Source of the DNA: SCRD01 sp046705285
GTDB lineage: Bacteria; Acidobacteriota; Terriglobia; UBA7540
DNA: 64,000 nt
NCBI GenBank assembly: GCA_046705285.1
Contig: JBJKQK010000033.1
Span: 39,168-103,167, forward strand
Reading direction: 5' to 3'
Part shown: positions 18,919 to 28,711 of the stretch, one piece after another
Numbering within the stretch: position 1 is the stretch's first letter
How the letters are laid out: every line of letters starts with the position of its first letter
Position numbers and translations under genes: made by a program
Notes under the pieces: model-generated
What the model saw: the letters and a program-made list of their open reading frames with translations, nothing else
Told to the model about the DNA's origin: nothing
Database searches by the model: none

Positions 18919-20001
18919 TTATTTCTTCTTGTATTGCGTGGACACCTTACCCTCGAGCGTAGCAATCATCGCTTTGGCAGCCGCGGCATTTGGCCCGTTG
19001 GGATCAAGCTGCAGATATTTCTGGAAAGATTGGATCGTCCCATCCGGAGCTTTGACCTGGCCGTTTGCCGCCATCGTGGCCTTCCCCATCAACGCCTGAC
19101 CTTTCAGGTAATATGCCTCGGCGTTGTTGGGATCAATACTGATGACTTTATTGAAAGCCGCAAGCGCCTCGTCCATCTTCCCGGCGTTGTACATGATGGC
19201 GCCAATGTTGAAGTAATAGCGACCGGCATTCGTCGGATCAATGGTTGCCGCCTGCTGGAATTGCGCCTGAGCTTCCGGGAGCTTACCCATACTCGCGTAA
19301 ACGCTGCCCAGATTGTTGTGCATGGCGGCGTCGTTGGGATTCAACTGGAGCGCCTTCTGGTACGTTGCAATCGCCTGGTCATTTTCCTTCGCTTTGGCGT
19401 AAGCGTCGGCCAGGCGCGCCAGGACAACAGGAACATTCTTATCCTTGGCGAGAGGAAGCGCCTGCTGAAACGCGGCAGCGGCTTCTTTGTATTTTCCCGC
19501 GTTATAAAGCGTATTTCCCTCTTCAAAATACTTCTTGAGTCCCGTGAACTGTTTCTGTTCTTTGGCCTGCGCCTCCTCCGCCTTCTCGGCCTTCTTGGCC
19601 TCTTCCGGATTCGTCTTCATCATTTGCTGGCGGGCCTGTTGCTGCGCAACCGGTGACATCATCTTCGGAAGGTCAAAGTCCACTTCAGTGGGATCGCCCA
19701 GCCCAATGTGCTTTTCGATGTAAAAGAGGTTCTGGCCACTGGGATTCTGCAAAAGGACTTTGTAGTTCCCGATAGGCAATCCAATGTAAACATAATTGCC
19801 CTTTTTGTTCGTCTTGGTCTTATAAGTCGATTTGATGTCCAGTCGTTCAATCAGAACAATGCACTTGACGCAAGGCTTCCCGTCCTGCAGGGTGGCTTTT
19901 CCTTCTACCCCGCCAGTTTGAGCATAGGCAGGCACCACCATGCCCAACACCGCGATGGCAAACGCCACTCCAAGAATCCTTCGCGCTGACATAAACTTCA
20001 T
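18919..20001 (-). CDS. secreted protein with carboxypeptidase-regulatory-like domain and TPR repeats
   Basis: 360-aa exported protein. Signal peptide ends around PAYAQ (28). Next comes a transthyretin-like β-sandwich (about 30-115; GGVEGKATLQDGKPCVKCIVLI...GNYVYIGLPIGNYKVLL) with a CVKC pair. A charged Ala/Lys/Glu linker follows (about 120-155). Four to five tetratricopeptide repeats fill the rest, e.g. AIATYQKALQLNPNDAAMHNNLGSVY and the following ATIDPTNAGRYYFNIGAIMY units. Likely a periplasmic scaffold or protein-interaction module. Strong GAGGAGG ribosome site before the ATG at 20001, and its own terminator downstream. Confidence 0.85.
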   Translation of the reverse strand: MKFMSARRILGVAFAIAVLGMVVPAYAQTGGVEGKATLQDGKPCVKCIVLIERLDIKSTYKTKTNKKGNYVYIGLPIGNYKVLLQNPSGQNLFYIEKHIGLGDPTEVDFDLPKMMSPVAQQQARQQMMKTNPEEAKKAEKAEEAQAKEQKQFTGLKKYFEEGNTLYNAGKYKEAAAAFQQALPLAKDKNVPVVLARLADAYAKAKENDQAIATYQKALQLNPNDAAMHNNLGSVYASMGKLPEAQAQFQQAATIDPTNAGRYYFNIGAIMYNAGKMDEALAAFNKVISIDPNNAEAYYLKGQALMGKATMAANGQVKAPDGTIQSFQKYLQLDPNGPNAAAAKAMIATLEGKVSTQYKKK

Positions 20002-20096
20002 TTCAACCTCCTCAACTCAAACTGCCCGAGTTTTATTTTAGCTTCATCTCGCCGGATGCTCAACCCAAACGCGTGCTTCTGAGGCGGTCGAGAATC

Positions 20097-20828
20097 TCAA
20101 CCCGCACAGGATGCCTGCGGCGTATACCGCGGACGAAGGGCGTAGGGGATGGGATCGTCAAAACCTGCTTCCTGAAAGGCCCGCAAGCGAAGAGCGCAAC
20201 TGTCACAAACGCCGCAGGCCACGTCCTGCCCCTGATAGCAAGACCATGTGAGGCGGAGCGGAGCTCCAAGTTCGACTCCCTTTCGAACAATGTCGCTCTT
20301 GCGCATCCGAATCACCGGAGTCACGATCTCGAGCTGGGTTTCGGGCTTTGTTCCCGCCGCGATCAAACGATTGAAGGCCTCGTAGTACTCTGGGCGGCAG
20401 TCCGGGTACCCCGAACTGTCTTCCGCCACCGCGCCGATAAAAATCTTTCGAGCGCCGACAACTTCGCCCCAGGAAACGGCGATGGAAAGAAAATGTGCGT
20501 TCCGAAACGGTACATAAGTGGATGGGATATCCTTACGTTCAAGATCCGCGAGCTCCACCGGGATACTTGGATCAGTGAGGCTTGAACCTCCGATCTGGCG
20601 AAGATGGTCCAGGCGACAAACCCAGCGCTGTTCAGCCTTATAGAAATCTGCGAGGGCGTTAAAGGCCGCCAATTCCCTGCTCTCGGTTCGCTGGCCGTAC
20701 GCCACGTGCAAAAGCGCCACCCGATACTCACGGACCGCGATGGCTGTCGTCACACAACTGTCCAGCCCGCCGCTGGCCAGCACTACTGCCAGAGGTCGTC
20801 CGCCAGATGTTTGAGGGCCGCTTAACAA
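20097..20828 (-). CDS. queC: 7-cyano-7-deazaguanine synthase
   Basis: 243-aa cytosolic enzyme that converts 7-carboxy-7-deazaguanine to preQ0 with ATP and ammonia, in queuosine biosynthesis. The PP-loop SGGLDS is at 19-24; the zinc-binding cysteines C197, C205, C208 and C211 occur in SCYQGQDVACGVCDSC. Other signatures: VPFRNAHFLS and EDSSGYPDCRPEYYEAFN. Length is normal. It lies 72 bp downstream of queE on the same strand; queD and queF are not in this window. Confidence 0.96.
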   Translation of the reverse strand: MLSGPQTSGGRPLAVVLASGGLDSCVTTAIAVREYRVALLHVAYGQRTESRELAAFNALADFYKAEQRWVCRLDHLRQIGGSSLTDPSIPVELADLERKDIPSTYVPFRNAHFLSIAVSWGEVVGARKIFIGAVAEDSSGYPDCRPEYYEAFNRLIAAGTKPETQLEIVTPVIRMRKSDIVRKGVELGAPLRLTWSCYQGQDVACGVCDSCALRLRAFQEAGFDDPIPYALRPRYTPQASCAG

Positions 20829-20900
20829 GACATTTGCTCCTTAGTTGCCGTCAACAGGGCAAGTCGCCCGGCCCTCGCCGTGAGAACCGAACTTTTCATC

Positions 20901-21539
20901 TTAGACTCCGCGCGTCTCGGGATCCCAGATAAACTTATGAAGCTGTAATCCAACCCGAACTTCCAGATTATCGCGCAAGATCCATTCCGCAAGCTGGCGA
21001 GGCGGCAACTGGCCGAAAACCGGAGAGAAAATGATTTCATCCACTCGCTCGGAAAGCCGATGGCTGGCCAGGAAATCACGAGCGTAGAGATAGTCACTTT
21101 CATCAAGAATCACGAACTTGATCTGGTCTTTCCGCTCCAGGACGTCAAGGTTTGCGACATCAAACTTGCCACTCTCTCCACTTGCCGGACATTTCACGTC
21201 CACGATCTTCACCACGGCTCGTGCAAGATCTCCGACAAACCTTTCACCGCTGGTTTCCACCAGCACTCGATAGCCTCCTGCAAGGAAGCTGTCGGCAAGT
21301 CCGAAGGTTTCTTTCTGGAGCAGCGGCTCTCCACCAGTGAGTTCCACCAGCTTTCCGCCCAATGAGCGGACGCGATCCAAAACCTGAGCGGGAGTCATCT
21401 TTTGTCCCCCGTGGAACGCATACGCGGTGTCACACCAGTGGCACCGAAGGTTGCAGCCGGTCAGACGAACAAAAACACAAGGCAGTCCGGCAAAAGTCGA
21501 TTCACCCTGGATTGATTTGAAGATCTCAGTAATAACCAT
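20901..21539 (-). CDS. queE: 7-carboxy-7-deazaguanine synthase
   Basis: 212-aa radical SAM enzyme that makes 7-carboxy-7-deazaguanine from carboxytetrahydropterin for queuosine synthesis. The Fe-S cluster motif CNLRCHWC places cysteines at 29, 33 and 36. Also visible are FKSIQGESTFAG at the N terminus, ELTGGEPLLQ and VDVKCPASGE. The open frame continues 31 codons upstream to 21632, but homologues begin at the VITEIFKSIQGES segment, so I use the ATG at 21539; no strong ribosome site is visible there. First gene of queE-queC. Confidence 0.94.
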   Translation of the reverse strand: MVITEIFKSIQGESTFAGLPCVFVRLTGCNLRCHWCDTAYAFHGGQKMTPAQVLDRVRSLGGKLVELTGGEPLLQKETFGLADSFLAGGYRVLVETSGERFVGDLARAVVKIVDVKCPASGESGKFDVANLDVLERKDQIKFVILDESDYLYARDFLASHRLSERVDEIIFSPVFGQLPPRQLAEWILRDNLEVRVGLQLHKFIWDPETRGV

Positions 21540-21769
21540 CGGGCTTAGCAGAAACCGACTCCCTATCTTAACCGATTTCCGTCCTCGCAGCACACCTTGC
21601 CGGGTGTCTGTTTCAAATCCGTCTTCTCTCATTGTTTAAAGAGAACCAGTATCGCCACAATGACTGCTGTTTCGATATGTGGTCTCCCCTATGTAGTCAA
21701 CACTTTTCAGGTGAATTTCATCATAAGGATATGAACTAATCTCCAGACTCTGGAAAGAGAGAGAGGAAA

Positions 21770-23227
21770 GTGAAAATCAATGTACGGACATGCCTGGCAC
21801 TCTTTCTTGCAGAAGTCATCCTGTTCGTTCCTGCCGGAGGCTATTTTGCCGCCACGTTTCCAAGAACACCGTCAAAGCTGACCGAGCTTGCCAACGAACT
21901 GCAAAAACCTTACCTGAAACTTTTCAGAGTTTCGCCTTCGCTGCACTTCACCTCCCAGCAGTTCAGCCAGATGCAGGATCTGCTTCAAAAGCAGAGGAGT
22001 GAGTGCGTCGGGGCGATGAAGCAGGATGCCAACAAATACAAGTCCGAAATAACTAAATACGAACGCCACCTTCAAAGAGTTACTGCCACAATCTCAAATG
22101 CGAAGCGGCACAACATCCATTGTAAGATTCAAAACCTGCGATATGAGCAAGCCCAGGCGGCTGTTTTGGCTCAGCACGCCATCCCTATCGCCTACGAGAA
22201 CGAAAAGGCAAAACTGGACCTAATTCAAAACTGGCCCTCTGATCTCGTGAAGATCAAGCAGGAAATCGCCAGCGGCGCATATCGTAATCGGCGCTGGGGC
22301 AATGTCCAGGATATTGGCAAAAGGACCATCGTTCCGGGACAACAAAAGGATGTTCCGCTGGGGGAGAAGGCCGTCGAACAGTTCGAGGAGTCCGGGATGG
22401 AGCCGCCCGTGCTGAAGGACCCCCAAGTTGTGGATTACGTTAATAAAGTAGCCCAGAATGTAGCCCTACACTCGGATTTGAAAGTCGTCTTGCACGTCAC
22501 GGTCCTCGATACAAAACAGATCAACGCCTTCTCATTTCCAGGCGGCTTTGTCTTTGTGAACACCGGCCTTCTGAAGGCGGCGGATGACTCGTCAGAGCTG
22601 GCCGGGGTCATCGGGCACGAAATCGGCCATGTGGTGTGCAGGCACGGCCACCGCAAGATGGAACATGAAAGGCTCGCCAGCATATTCATGTCGGGAGCCG
22701 CCGCCGCGGCCAGCATCCTGATTCCTGGAGCGGGCACAATCGGAGGGTATCTGGCAGAATCATATGCGTTCCAGTATGGCTTCTATGGCGCCGGAATGCT
22801 GCTGAACCTGGCGCTGCTGGGCGTCAGCCGCGAGTATGAACTTCAGGCCGATCAACTGGGGATCCAGTATTGCTGGAATGCAGGCTATGATCCCACGGGG
22901 TTCATCCGCTTCTTTGACAAATTGGCCACGAAAGTGGGCTACGTTCAGGGAGTCGGCTGGTTCTATACCCATCCACCGTTTTACACCCGCATGCTCGATG
23001 CTATGCGCGAGATCATGTTCCTGCCAAAGAAGCGCCACTTGGAGATCAATTCAAAAGCGTTCGAGAACATGAAGAAAGCGCTTGCCAGATATACGGCTAA
23101 GCATCATCCGAAAACGAAAGCGCGTGTTTTGCCGTACCAGCGGGTAAAAGGATGTTCGGAGCCCATAAAGATTGGCTATAACCGCAAGCAGCCTATTCAA
23201 AGGTTGTGCAGTTCTTCGCGTTTTTGA
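21770..23227 (+). CDS. M48-family metalloprotease (paralogue 1)
   Basis: 485-aa exported zinc metallopeptidase. N-terminal hydrophobic segment (8-29), then a long α-helical Lys/Gln-rich region, then the peptidase M48 domain with zinc motif HEIGH at 283-287 and the third ligand Glu in SREYELQADQLGIQY. It resembles the BepA/YfgC and LoiP outer-membrane/periplasmic quality-control proteases in its catalytic domain but lacks the TPR tail of BepA. The GTG start at 21770 has a GAGAGAGAGGAAA ribosome site. A close paralogue follows 141 bp downstream, so the pair arose by tandem duplication. Confidence 0.9.
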   Translation: MKINVRTCLALFLAEVILFVPAGGYFAATFPRTPSKLTELANELQKPYLKLFRVSPSLHFTSQQFSQMQDLLQKQRSECVGAMKQDANKYKSEITKYERHLQRVTATISNAKRHNIHCKIQNLRYEQAQAAVLAQHAIPIAYENEKAKLDLIQNWPSDLVKIKQEIASGAYRNRRWGNVQDIGKRTIVPGQQKDVPLGEKAVEQFEESGMEPPVLKDPQVVDYVNKVAQNVALHSDLKVVLHVTVLDTKQINAFSFPGGFVFVNTGLLKAADDSSELAGVIGHEIGHVVCRHGHRKMEHERLASIFMSGAAAAASILIPGAGTIGGYLAESYAFQYGFYGAGMLLNLALLGVSREYELQADQLGIQYCWNAGYDPTGFIRFFDKLATKVGYVQGVGWFYTHPPFYTRMLDAMREIMFLPKKRHLEINSKAFENMKKALARYTAKHHPKTKARVLPYQRVKGCSEPIKIGYNRKQPIQRLCSSSRF

Positions 23228-23368
23228 TGCTTGTCAGGAGCCCGCAAGCACGCCGCGGACTAAGCGTCATCTCGCTCACGGCGCCCGATTCGTAGGACCC
23301 GCCTGGCACCTGGCCAGGAAGCAGATGTGCAGTTCGCGCGGCCGGTCCTGAGAAAGGAGGAAAACATC

Positions 23369-24853
23369 GTGAGGCTGAATATCCGAGCATGGGTCGTCGT
23401 TCTCTTATGCAATCTCCTTGTCCTGATACCGGCATGTGGTCATACCCCGAAAATCGGAGCGCCTGCTCCCACGCCACCGTCAGGGCTCGAGACACTGTCG
23501 AAAGAGATTCGCAAGTCCTACCTGACGTTGTTCAAGATCTCGCCAGAACTCCACTTCAGCAGCGACCAGTTCACCCAGATGCAGCAGTTTTTGCAGAAAG
23601 GGCAGGACTATTGCGTCGGGCAGTTTAAAGCGCATGTCAAGAAATTCAAGTCGGAAATCGCGGACGACAAGAAACAGCTGAAACCGAATGATTCGGGTCA
23701 GAATAGCGGCGAACAGTACGCCTTGCGCTGCAAAATCCGGTCTCTGGAATTGCTTGAGAGCCAGGCCAAGATGATGTACCAGCATGCCATTCCTACGGCT
23801 TATGCAAACAGGCAGGCAAAGTTGCGACTCATCCAGAATTGGCCTTCAAACCTGAAGCAGATCAAAAGCGAATTGGTGAACGGCGAGAACCTTCGCTGTC
23901 ACTGGTGTGATGTAAAGGACATCGGGTTCCGAGTAATTGCAAAGGGGCAGAAAAACGACATTCCTCTCGGAGAAGAAGACATCAGGCGAATGAAGGAATC
24001 CGGCATGATGCCGCCGGCGGTCAAGGACAAGGCGATTGACGACTACGTGAAATCCGTGGCTCAAAAGGTGGCACGGCATTCAGACCTCCACATTCCCTTG
24101 CATGTGACGGTTCTCAACGCGAGGGAGATAAACGCCTTTTCCCTGCCCGGCGGCTACGTTTTTGTCGAACGCGGACTCCTTCAAGCCGTCGATAACGAAT
24201 CAGAACTAGCGGGAGTGATTGGCCACGAAATCGGTCACGTTGTGGCGCGTCATGGGCATAAGCTGATGAAAAGGGAACAAATCGCAGGCATTTTTTACAA
24301 TGCAGCCCAGATCGCAGCCCTCGTCCTAACGGGGGGTATTGCAACGATCGGGACTTACTATGCGCTTCAATACGGCTTTTACGGCCTTGGGATGATGATG
24401 AACCTCAGGATGTTGGGTGTCAGCCGCAAATTTGAAATGCAGGCAGATCAACTCGGCATTCAATACGCCTGGAACAGCGATTACGACCCCTATGGTTTCA
24501 TCAAGTTCTTTGACAAGATGGCGACGAAGGAAGGGTACGTCAACAGTGTAAGCTGGTTCCATACCCATCCTCCTTTCTACCAGCGAATGGTCCATGCTAT
24601 GAAGGTCATCGTGTTCTTGCCCAAGAAATCGCACTATGTGGTCAACACGACGGCATTTATGAAGATGAAGAAGGAGTTGAGAAAGATAAGCCGGAAGGCG
24701 AACCAAAAAGAAAAGAACGCGCCTTCATTGGAGATGGGAATGAACATCAAGCGATGCGCAGCGCCCAAGAAATTCGAGTTTAAGCCCAACGAGCCTATTG
24801 AAGATGCCTGCCGCTCTCCCAGAATCGTGACGGGGGAAAAAGCCAGCGAATAA
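23369..24853 (+). CDS. M48-family metalloprotease, predicted lipoprotein (paralogue 2)
   Basis: 494-aa paralogue of the preceding protease. The GTG at 23369 lies 8 bases after AGAAAGGAGG and is preferred over the in-frame ATG at 23327. The signal peptide ends in LVLIPACGH, a plausible lipobox, so this copy may be lipid-anchored, whereas paralogue 1 has no Cys there. HEIGH is at 286-290 and the EMQADQLGIQY glutamate motif is intact. The long N-terminal helical region is retained but diverged; the C-terminal THPPF...FLPKK segment is highly conserved between the two. Likely processes or degrades envelope proteins. Confidence 0.9.
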   Translation: MRLNIRAWVVVLLCNLLVLIPACGHTPKIGAPAPTPPSGLETLSKEIRKSYLTLFKISPELHFSSDQFTQMQQFLQKGQDYCVGQFKAHVKKFKSEIADDKKQLKPNDSGQNSGEQYALRCKIRSLELLESQAKMMYQHAIPTAYANRQAKLRLIQNWPSNLKQIKSELVNGENLRCHWCDVKDIGFRVIAKGQKNDIPLGEEDIRRMKESGMMPPAVKDKAIDDYVKSVAQKVARHSDLHIPLHVTVLNAREINAFSLPGGYVFVERGLLQAVDNESELAGVIGHEIGHVVARHGHKLMKREQIAGIFYNAAQIAALVLTGGIATIGTYYALQYGFYGLGMMMNLRMLGVSRKFEMQADQLGIQYAWNSDYDPYGFIKFFDKMATKEGYVNSVSWFHTHPPFYQRMVHAMKVIVFLPKKSHYVVNTTAFMKMKKELRKISRKANQKEKNAPSLEMGMNIKRCAAPKKFEFKPNEPIEDACRSPRIVTGEKASE

Positions 24854-24928
24854 GACATCCGTCGGAGCCAGGAACAGCCGCCTGGAAATTGACAGAGTCC
24901 GCGATCCAAGCTGTCGTGCAACTGTCCC

Positions 24929-27583
24929 TCAGGCGTTGAGCTGGATCTGCCTTCTAAGCCTGATGTCCGCAGACGAAGCACCAATCATCACATCCACCGT
25001 GCCGGGTGCCACGACAAACTCGTACTTGTCTTCATCCCAATACCGCAACGCCTGGTCGTCGTGGGCCAAGTCAAAGCCGACCGTTCGCATTTCGCCCGCC
25101 TTGAGGTGAACGCGGTCGAAGCCAACAAGCTGTTTAATGGGCCGAATCACGGTGCCGGCAGTCACGTGAACATAGGCTTGGACAATTTCATCGCCTTCCC
25201 GGCTGCCCGAATTTGTCACATCAACCGAGATCCTGATTTTGTCGCCGGGGCTAAGTGCATTGCTGCTGAGACGGAGATTCTTGTGTGTAAAGGTGGTGTA
25301 ACTGAGTCCGTGGCCGAACGCATACAACGGGTCTCCCTGGAAGTACAGATAGGTCCGGCCATTGCGGATGTTGTAATCATGGAAGTCCGGCAGGTCCTCA
25401 GTGCGGCGGTACCAGGTGGTGCTCACCTTGCCGCCCGGGTTGTATTCGCCGAACAGGACATCAGCCAGGGCATGGCCTTGCTGCTCGCCCAGGAAGATTC
25501 CGCCGACAATCGCGGGAAGGTGGTCCTGCTCCCAGTTCACAGCCACCGGACAATTGGAAGAAATCACCAGGACGGTCCGGGGATTGGCAGCATGCACCGC
25601 TTGCACCAATTCATGCTGGACACCGGGCAGGTGAATATAATCACGGTCGTGGGCCTCCCGGTCCACCTGCTGATCGGCACCGACAAACACCAGGGCGACG
25701 TCCGCTTCCCTCGCGGCCTTGATGGCCGCGTCGAATTGAGCGGTGTCCTTCTCACCAGCCACAGTGCAGCCGATCGCATAGGCCACCTTTTCAACCCCCG
25801 GTGCGGCAGCCGGCGTTGGGCTTTCCGGAGTGAGCTTGAACGACTCAAGGTTGAATAGCCTCCGAAACAAGCCAGCAAAGCGGAGGAAGACAGTATGTTC
25901 GCCCGTCACAGGTTTGAGAGGTGCGCTGACAGTCACCCAATTCTGCCAGCCTCCGGTGCTGGGAACCTCAACCTTCGAAATCAGTGGCCCGCTCAGGCTG
26001 TCAAGGTGTACTTCGATCGTTCCGCCGCCGGAATCACTGGCAACTCGGGCCTGAAAATCGTTCGCTCCAGTAAAGAGCACCTTGTCGAACAGAGCCCAGG
26101 ACCCGTCGCTGATGTTGGATAGCGCTTCCCCACCTTCACTGCACCAATCCAACCCCGGGCCTTGCGAAAGCCGAACAAAATGGGAGGCGAGCTTCTGATA
26201 AGAGGGGGCAATCGGAATTCCCAAATAGTCCTTGATCCCCTGCAGCGGCGATACCCGGTACCATGGCGTCCCACTGTAGTTGCCCAAGTAGCACGAATCG
26301 GCCATCGGACCGATCACAGCGATCTTCTTGATACGGCTCTTGTCCAGTGGAAGCGTATTGTTCTCATTCTTGAAAAGCACAATCGACTGGCGAGCCGCCT
26401 CGCGCGCCAGTTCGCGATGCTCCGGACTGTCCAGGCAGGAAACCGGGATCTTGTCATAAGGTATTTGCTCCGGCGGGTCATATTCTCCCAGCAAAATCCT
26501 CCCGGTAAACGAGCGCACCAGCGAGTGGTCCAGTACGGGTTCGCTGATGAGCATCTCATTGACCGCCTGGCCCAGATACCGCGCAAGCACGTTCCCGCAG
26601 TTGATGTCGCAGCCGGCATTGACCGCCAGTGCGGCCGCCTCGGCGTCCGTAGGCACAAAATGATGGGTGTGGCAGATATTGGAAACTGCGCCGCAGTCGG
26701 AAACGACGTAGCCACGGAATCCCCAGCGCTTCCGCAGCACGTCGGTCAGCAGAAACCGGTTGGCGGTGGTGGGAATTCCGTTCATCGCGTTATAAGAACT
26801 CATTACGGTGAAGACGTGTCCGTCCCTCACGCAGGCTTCGAATCCGCGAGTGTAATATTCCCAGAAACTGCGCGGGTCAACCGTGGCAGAAGTCGAGTGC
26901 CGGTCGTCCTCGGTGTCGTTGGCAATAAAATGCTTGGCGCAGGCGACAGTTTTGAGATAACGCGGATCATCGCCCTGCATGCCGTGTATGGCATAAATCG
27001 CCATCTGGCCGACCAGGTAAGGATCTTCGCTGTAATTTTCTGCAATCCGCCCCCAGCGAGGGTCGCGCGTTCCCATGTTGACGGTCGGCGGCGAAAACAT
27101 CGCCAACCCCTGGCCATTCTTTTTGTGCCACGCCCAAATCTCATCCGACACTGCAGTGAAAACCCGGTGGATCAGCGAACGATTCCATGAGCATCCCATC
27201 GCCAGAGGCAACGGAAACGACGTGATCGGCCCGCCATGAATCAGTCCGTGCAAGGCCTCGCTGGCGTAGTAATTAAAGGCGGGAATCTTAAGCCGCGGGA
27301 TAGCCGGCGATTGGGCGCCGAACTGCGAGATCTTTTCCGGCAGGGTCATTTTCGCTACCATTGCGGCAGCGCGCTTGCGAGCGGCTTCAAAATGCTCCAT
27401 GGCAATGCCGCCAGTGTCAAGCACCGCGGCCTCGCCAGCCGCCATTCCCTGAGCGGGCATTCCCACTGCCGTTTTACCCGGCCAACCCGTCATCGCTAGA
27501 GCTGCTCCGCCTGTCGCCAACGCCAGAAAGTCACGCCGGGTTACCGGCTCGTGTGAGTTCTTGTCACGCTCTGCCATGGTCAT
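24929..27583 (-). CDS. glycoside hydrolase family 3 β-glycosidase, Tat-exported, with CBM6-like insert
   Basis: 884-aa exported enzyme. Tat signal: TRRDFLALATGGAALAM (Arg16-Arg17). The N-terminal (β/α)8 GH3 domain contains KHFIANDTE and the nucleophile Asp296 in VVSDCGAV; the second α/β sandwich domain has VLFKNENNTLPLDK and VFVGADQQVDREAHDR. A carbohydrate-binding-module-like β-sandwich (CBM6/36-like, about 510-600; FQARVASDSGG...GGWQNWVTVSAPL) is inserted between them. The fibronectin III-like domain is at the C terminus (GDKIRISVDVTNSGSREGDEIVQAYV). Substrate likely a β-xyloside or β-glucoside of plant polymers; not determined. AGGAGG site just upstream of the ATG. Confidence 0.93.
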   Translation of the reverse strand: MTMAERDKNSHEPVTRRDFLALATGGAALAMTGWPGKTAVGMPAQGMAAGEAAVLDTGGIAMEHFEAARKRAAAMVAKMTLPEKISQFGAQSPAIPRLKIPAFNYYASEALHGLIHGGPITSFPLPLAMGCSWNRSLIHRVFTAVSDEIWAWHKKNGQGLAMFSPPTVNMGTRDPRWGRIAENYSEDPYLVGQMAIYAIHGMQGDDPRYLKTVACAKHFIANDTEDDRHSTSATVDPRSFWEYYTRGFEACVRDGHVFTVMSSYNAMNGIPTTANRFLLTDVLRKRWGFRGYVVSDCGAVSNICHTHHFVPTDAEAAALAVNAGCDINCGNVLARYLGQAVNEMLISEPVLDHSLVRSFTGRILLGEYDPPEQIPYDKIPVSCLDSPEHRELAREAARQSIVLFKNENNTLPLDKSRIKKIAVIGPMADSCYLGNYSGTPWYRVSPLQGIKDYLGIPIAPSYQKLASHFVRLSQGPGLDWCSEGGEALSNISDGSWALFDKVLFTGANDFQARVASDSGGGTIEVHLDSLSGPLISKVEVPSTGGWQNWVTVSAPLKPVTGEHTVFLRFAGLFRRLFNLESFKLTPESPTPAAAPGVEKVAYAIGCTVAGEKDTAQFDAAIKAAREADVALVFVGADQQVDREAHDRDYIHLPGVQHELVQAVHAANPRTVLVISSNCPVAVNWEQDHLPAIVGGIFLGEQQGHALADVLFGEYNPGGKVSTTWYRRTEDLPDFHDYNIRNGRTYLYFQGDPLYAFGHGLSYTTFTHKNLRLSSNALSPGDKIRISVDVTNSGSREGDEIVQAYVHVTAGTVIRPIKQLVGFDRVHLKAGEMRTVGFDLAHDDQALRYWDEDKYEFVVAPGTVDVMIGASSADIRLRRQIQLNA

Positions 27584-27673
27584 TCAGCCTCCTGAGATGG
27601 AATTCGCGCCCTGATTTGCGGATTGAATACGGAAAGGCTTACGTGCCAGGTTCAAATCACAAATCGACCCGAA

Positions 27674-28315
27674 TCAAACGATTTGAACTTCGCAATTGGT
27701 CACTAGAGACTTGAATTTTTTCGCGTCGTCGTCGGTCCCGACGATGGCGGCATAGTGCATGGGAACCGCAACCTTGGGGTTGATTGTCTGCGCCGCTTTG
27801 GCTGCCTCCTCCACCGTCATGACATAGGTTCCCGACACTGGCAGCAACGCGATGTCACACTGGATGGATTTCATTTCCGGGATAAAATCCGTGTCCCCAG
27901 CGTAGTAAACCCGAGTTCCGTCCATCTGGAACACAAAACCCACCCCCTTGGCATCCTTTGGGTGAAATGGTTTCCCGGGTTCGCGGAATTTATCGACGTT
28001 ATATGCTGGAACCGCCTCGATTTCAACCTGCCCAACAATCTGCTTCATACCTGGTTCAACGAAGTGTTTCCCCTTTGCCTTCACTTTTTGCAAACCGTTT
28101 TTGCACGACGGGCTCGCAACAATTGTTGTTTCAGCCGTGCAAACCTTATTGAGATCCTCCAGGCTTAGATGGTCAAAGTGCTCGTGGCTCAGCAGCACGA
28201 TATCGGACTCATCCTTTTTGGCCACCTTGAACGGGTCGGTATAAACCACCAGCGAGCCCGCAATCCGAAACGTGTCATGCGCAATTCGAGTGAAATCGAG
28301 ATTCAGAATCTTCAT
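27674..28315 (-). CDS. UPF0173-type metallo-β-lactamase-fold hydrolase
   Basis: 213-aa cytosolic protein of the UPF0173 metal-dependent hydrolase family. The metal site HxHxDH is at 44-49 (SHEHFDHLS), with YAGDTDFIPEM near 138 and the terminal VPMHY supplying the last histidine. Such proteins coordinate two metals and hydrolyse ester or phosphoester bonds; in vivo substrate is not established. Start ATG at 28315, normal size. It lies 90 bp upstream of the GH3 gene on the same strand, perhaps co-transcribed. Confidence 0.9.
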   Translation of the reverse strand: MKILNLDFTRIAHDTFRIAGSLVVYTDPFKVAKKDESDIVLLSHEHFDHLSLEDLNKVCTAETTIVASPSCKNGLQKVKAKGKHFVEPGMKQIVGQVEIEAVPAYNVDKFREPGKPFHPKDAKGVGFVFQMDGTRVYYAGDTDFIPEMKSIQCDIALLPVSGTYVMTVEEAAKAAQTINPKVAVPMHYAAIVGTDDDAKKFKSLVTNCEVQIV

Positions 28316-28711
28316 CGAAAACCCTCCAATTCAGAATAGTGGCCTCCCCCTCCTCGCCACGCTGTCAGGAGATGAACACATTAGAATATCAAAAATCCGT
28401 GGTGGCTGCCTCAAGCGGTCCGCGTTGACTTTCTGCAGGCGCCTGCAACGTACCGCACACTCCACGCAAGCAGGCATTGCCGAGCCTTCCGGTGCGTATT
28501 GGACATTTTCAAAGGCCTGCAGGCCGTCCTTCGCCAACCGATAAAGCATAGGCACTCAAGGCGGTGTCTTGGAAGTAGGCCGCAGCAGACACTAATAGAG
28601 AGGGAACTGATACAGCATTCGCGAAGTCGGGCGAAGGAATCTAAGAAAAGCGGAGCTCTGCTAGATTGGATCCCAAATCAGGCAAATCCTGATTAACCAC
28701 CATTCGAAATC
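28316..28711. other. intergenic region with two perfect palindromes
   Basis: 396 bp between menG and the UPF0173 gene, both leftward. No gene is seen. It contains a 14-bp perfect palindrome TGCAGGCGCCTGCA at 28434-28447 and a 12-bp one, GGCCTGCAGGCC, at 28514-28525; both share a CCTGC/GCAGG element. They could be operator half-sites or a weak terminator for menG. Confidence 0.4.

Noticed and set aside
21540..21770. Possible preQ1 riboswitch upstream of queE
   Set aside because: I looked for the preQ1 class I core and found no match.
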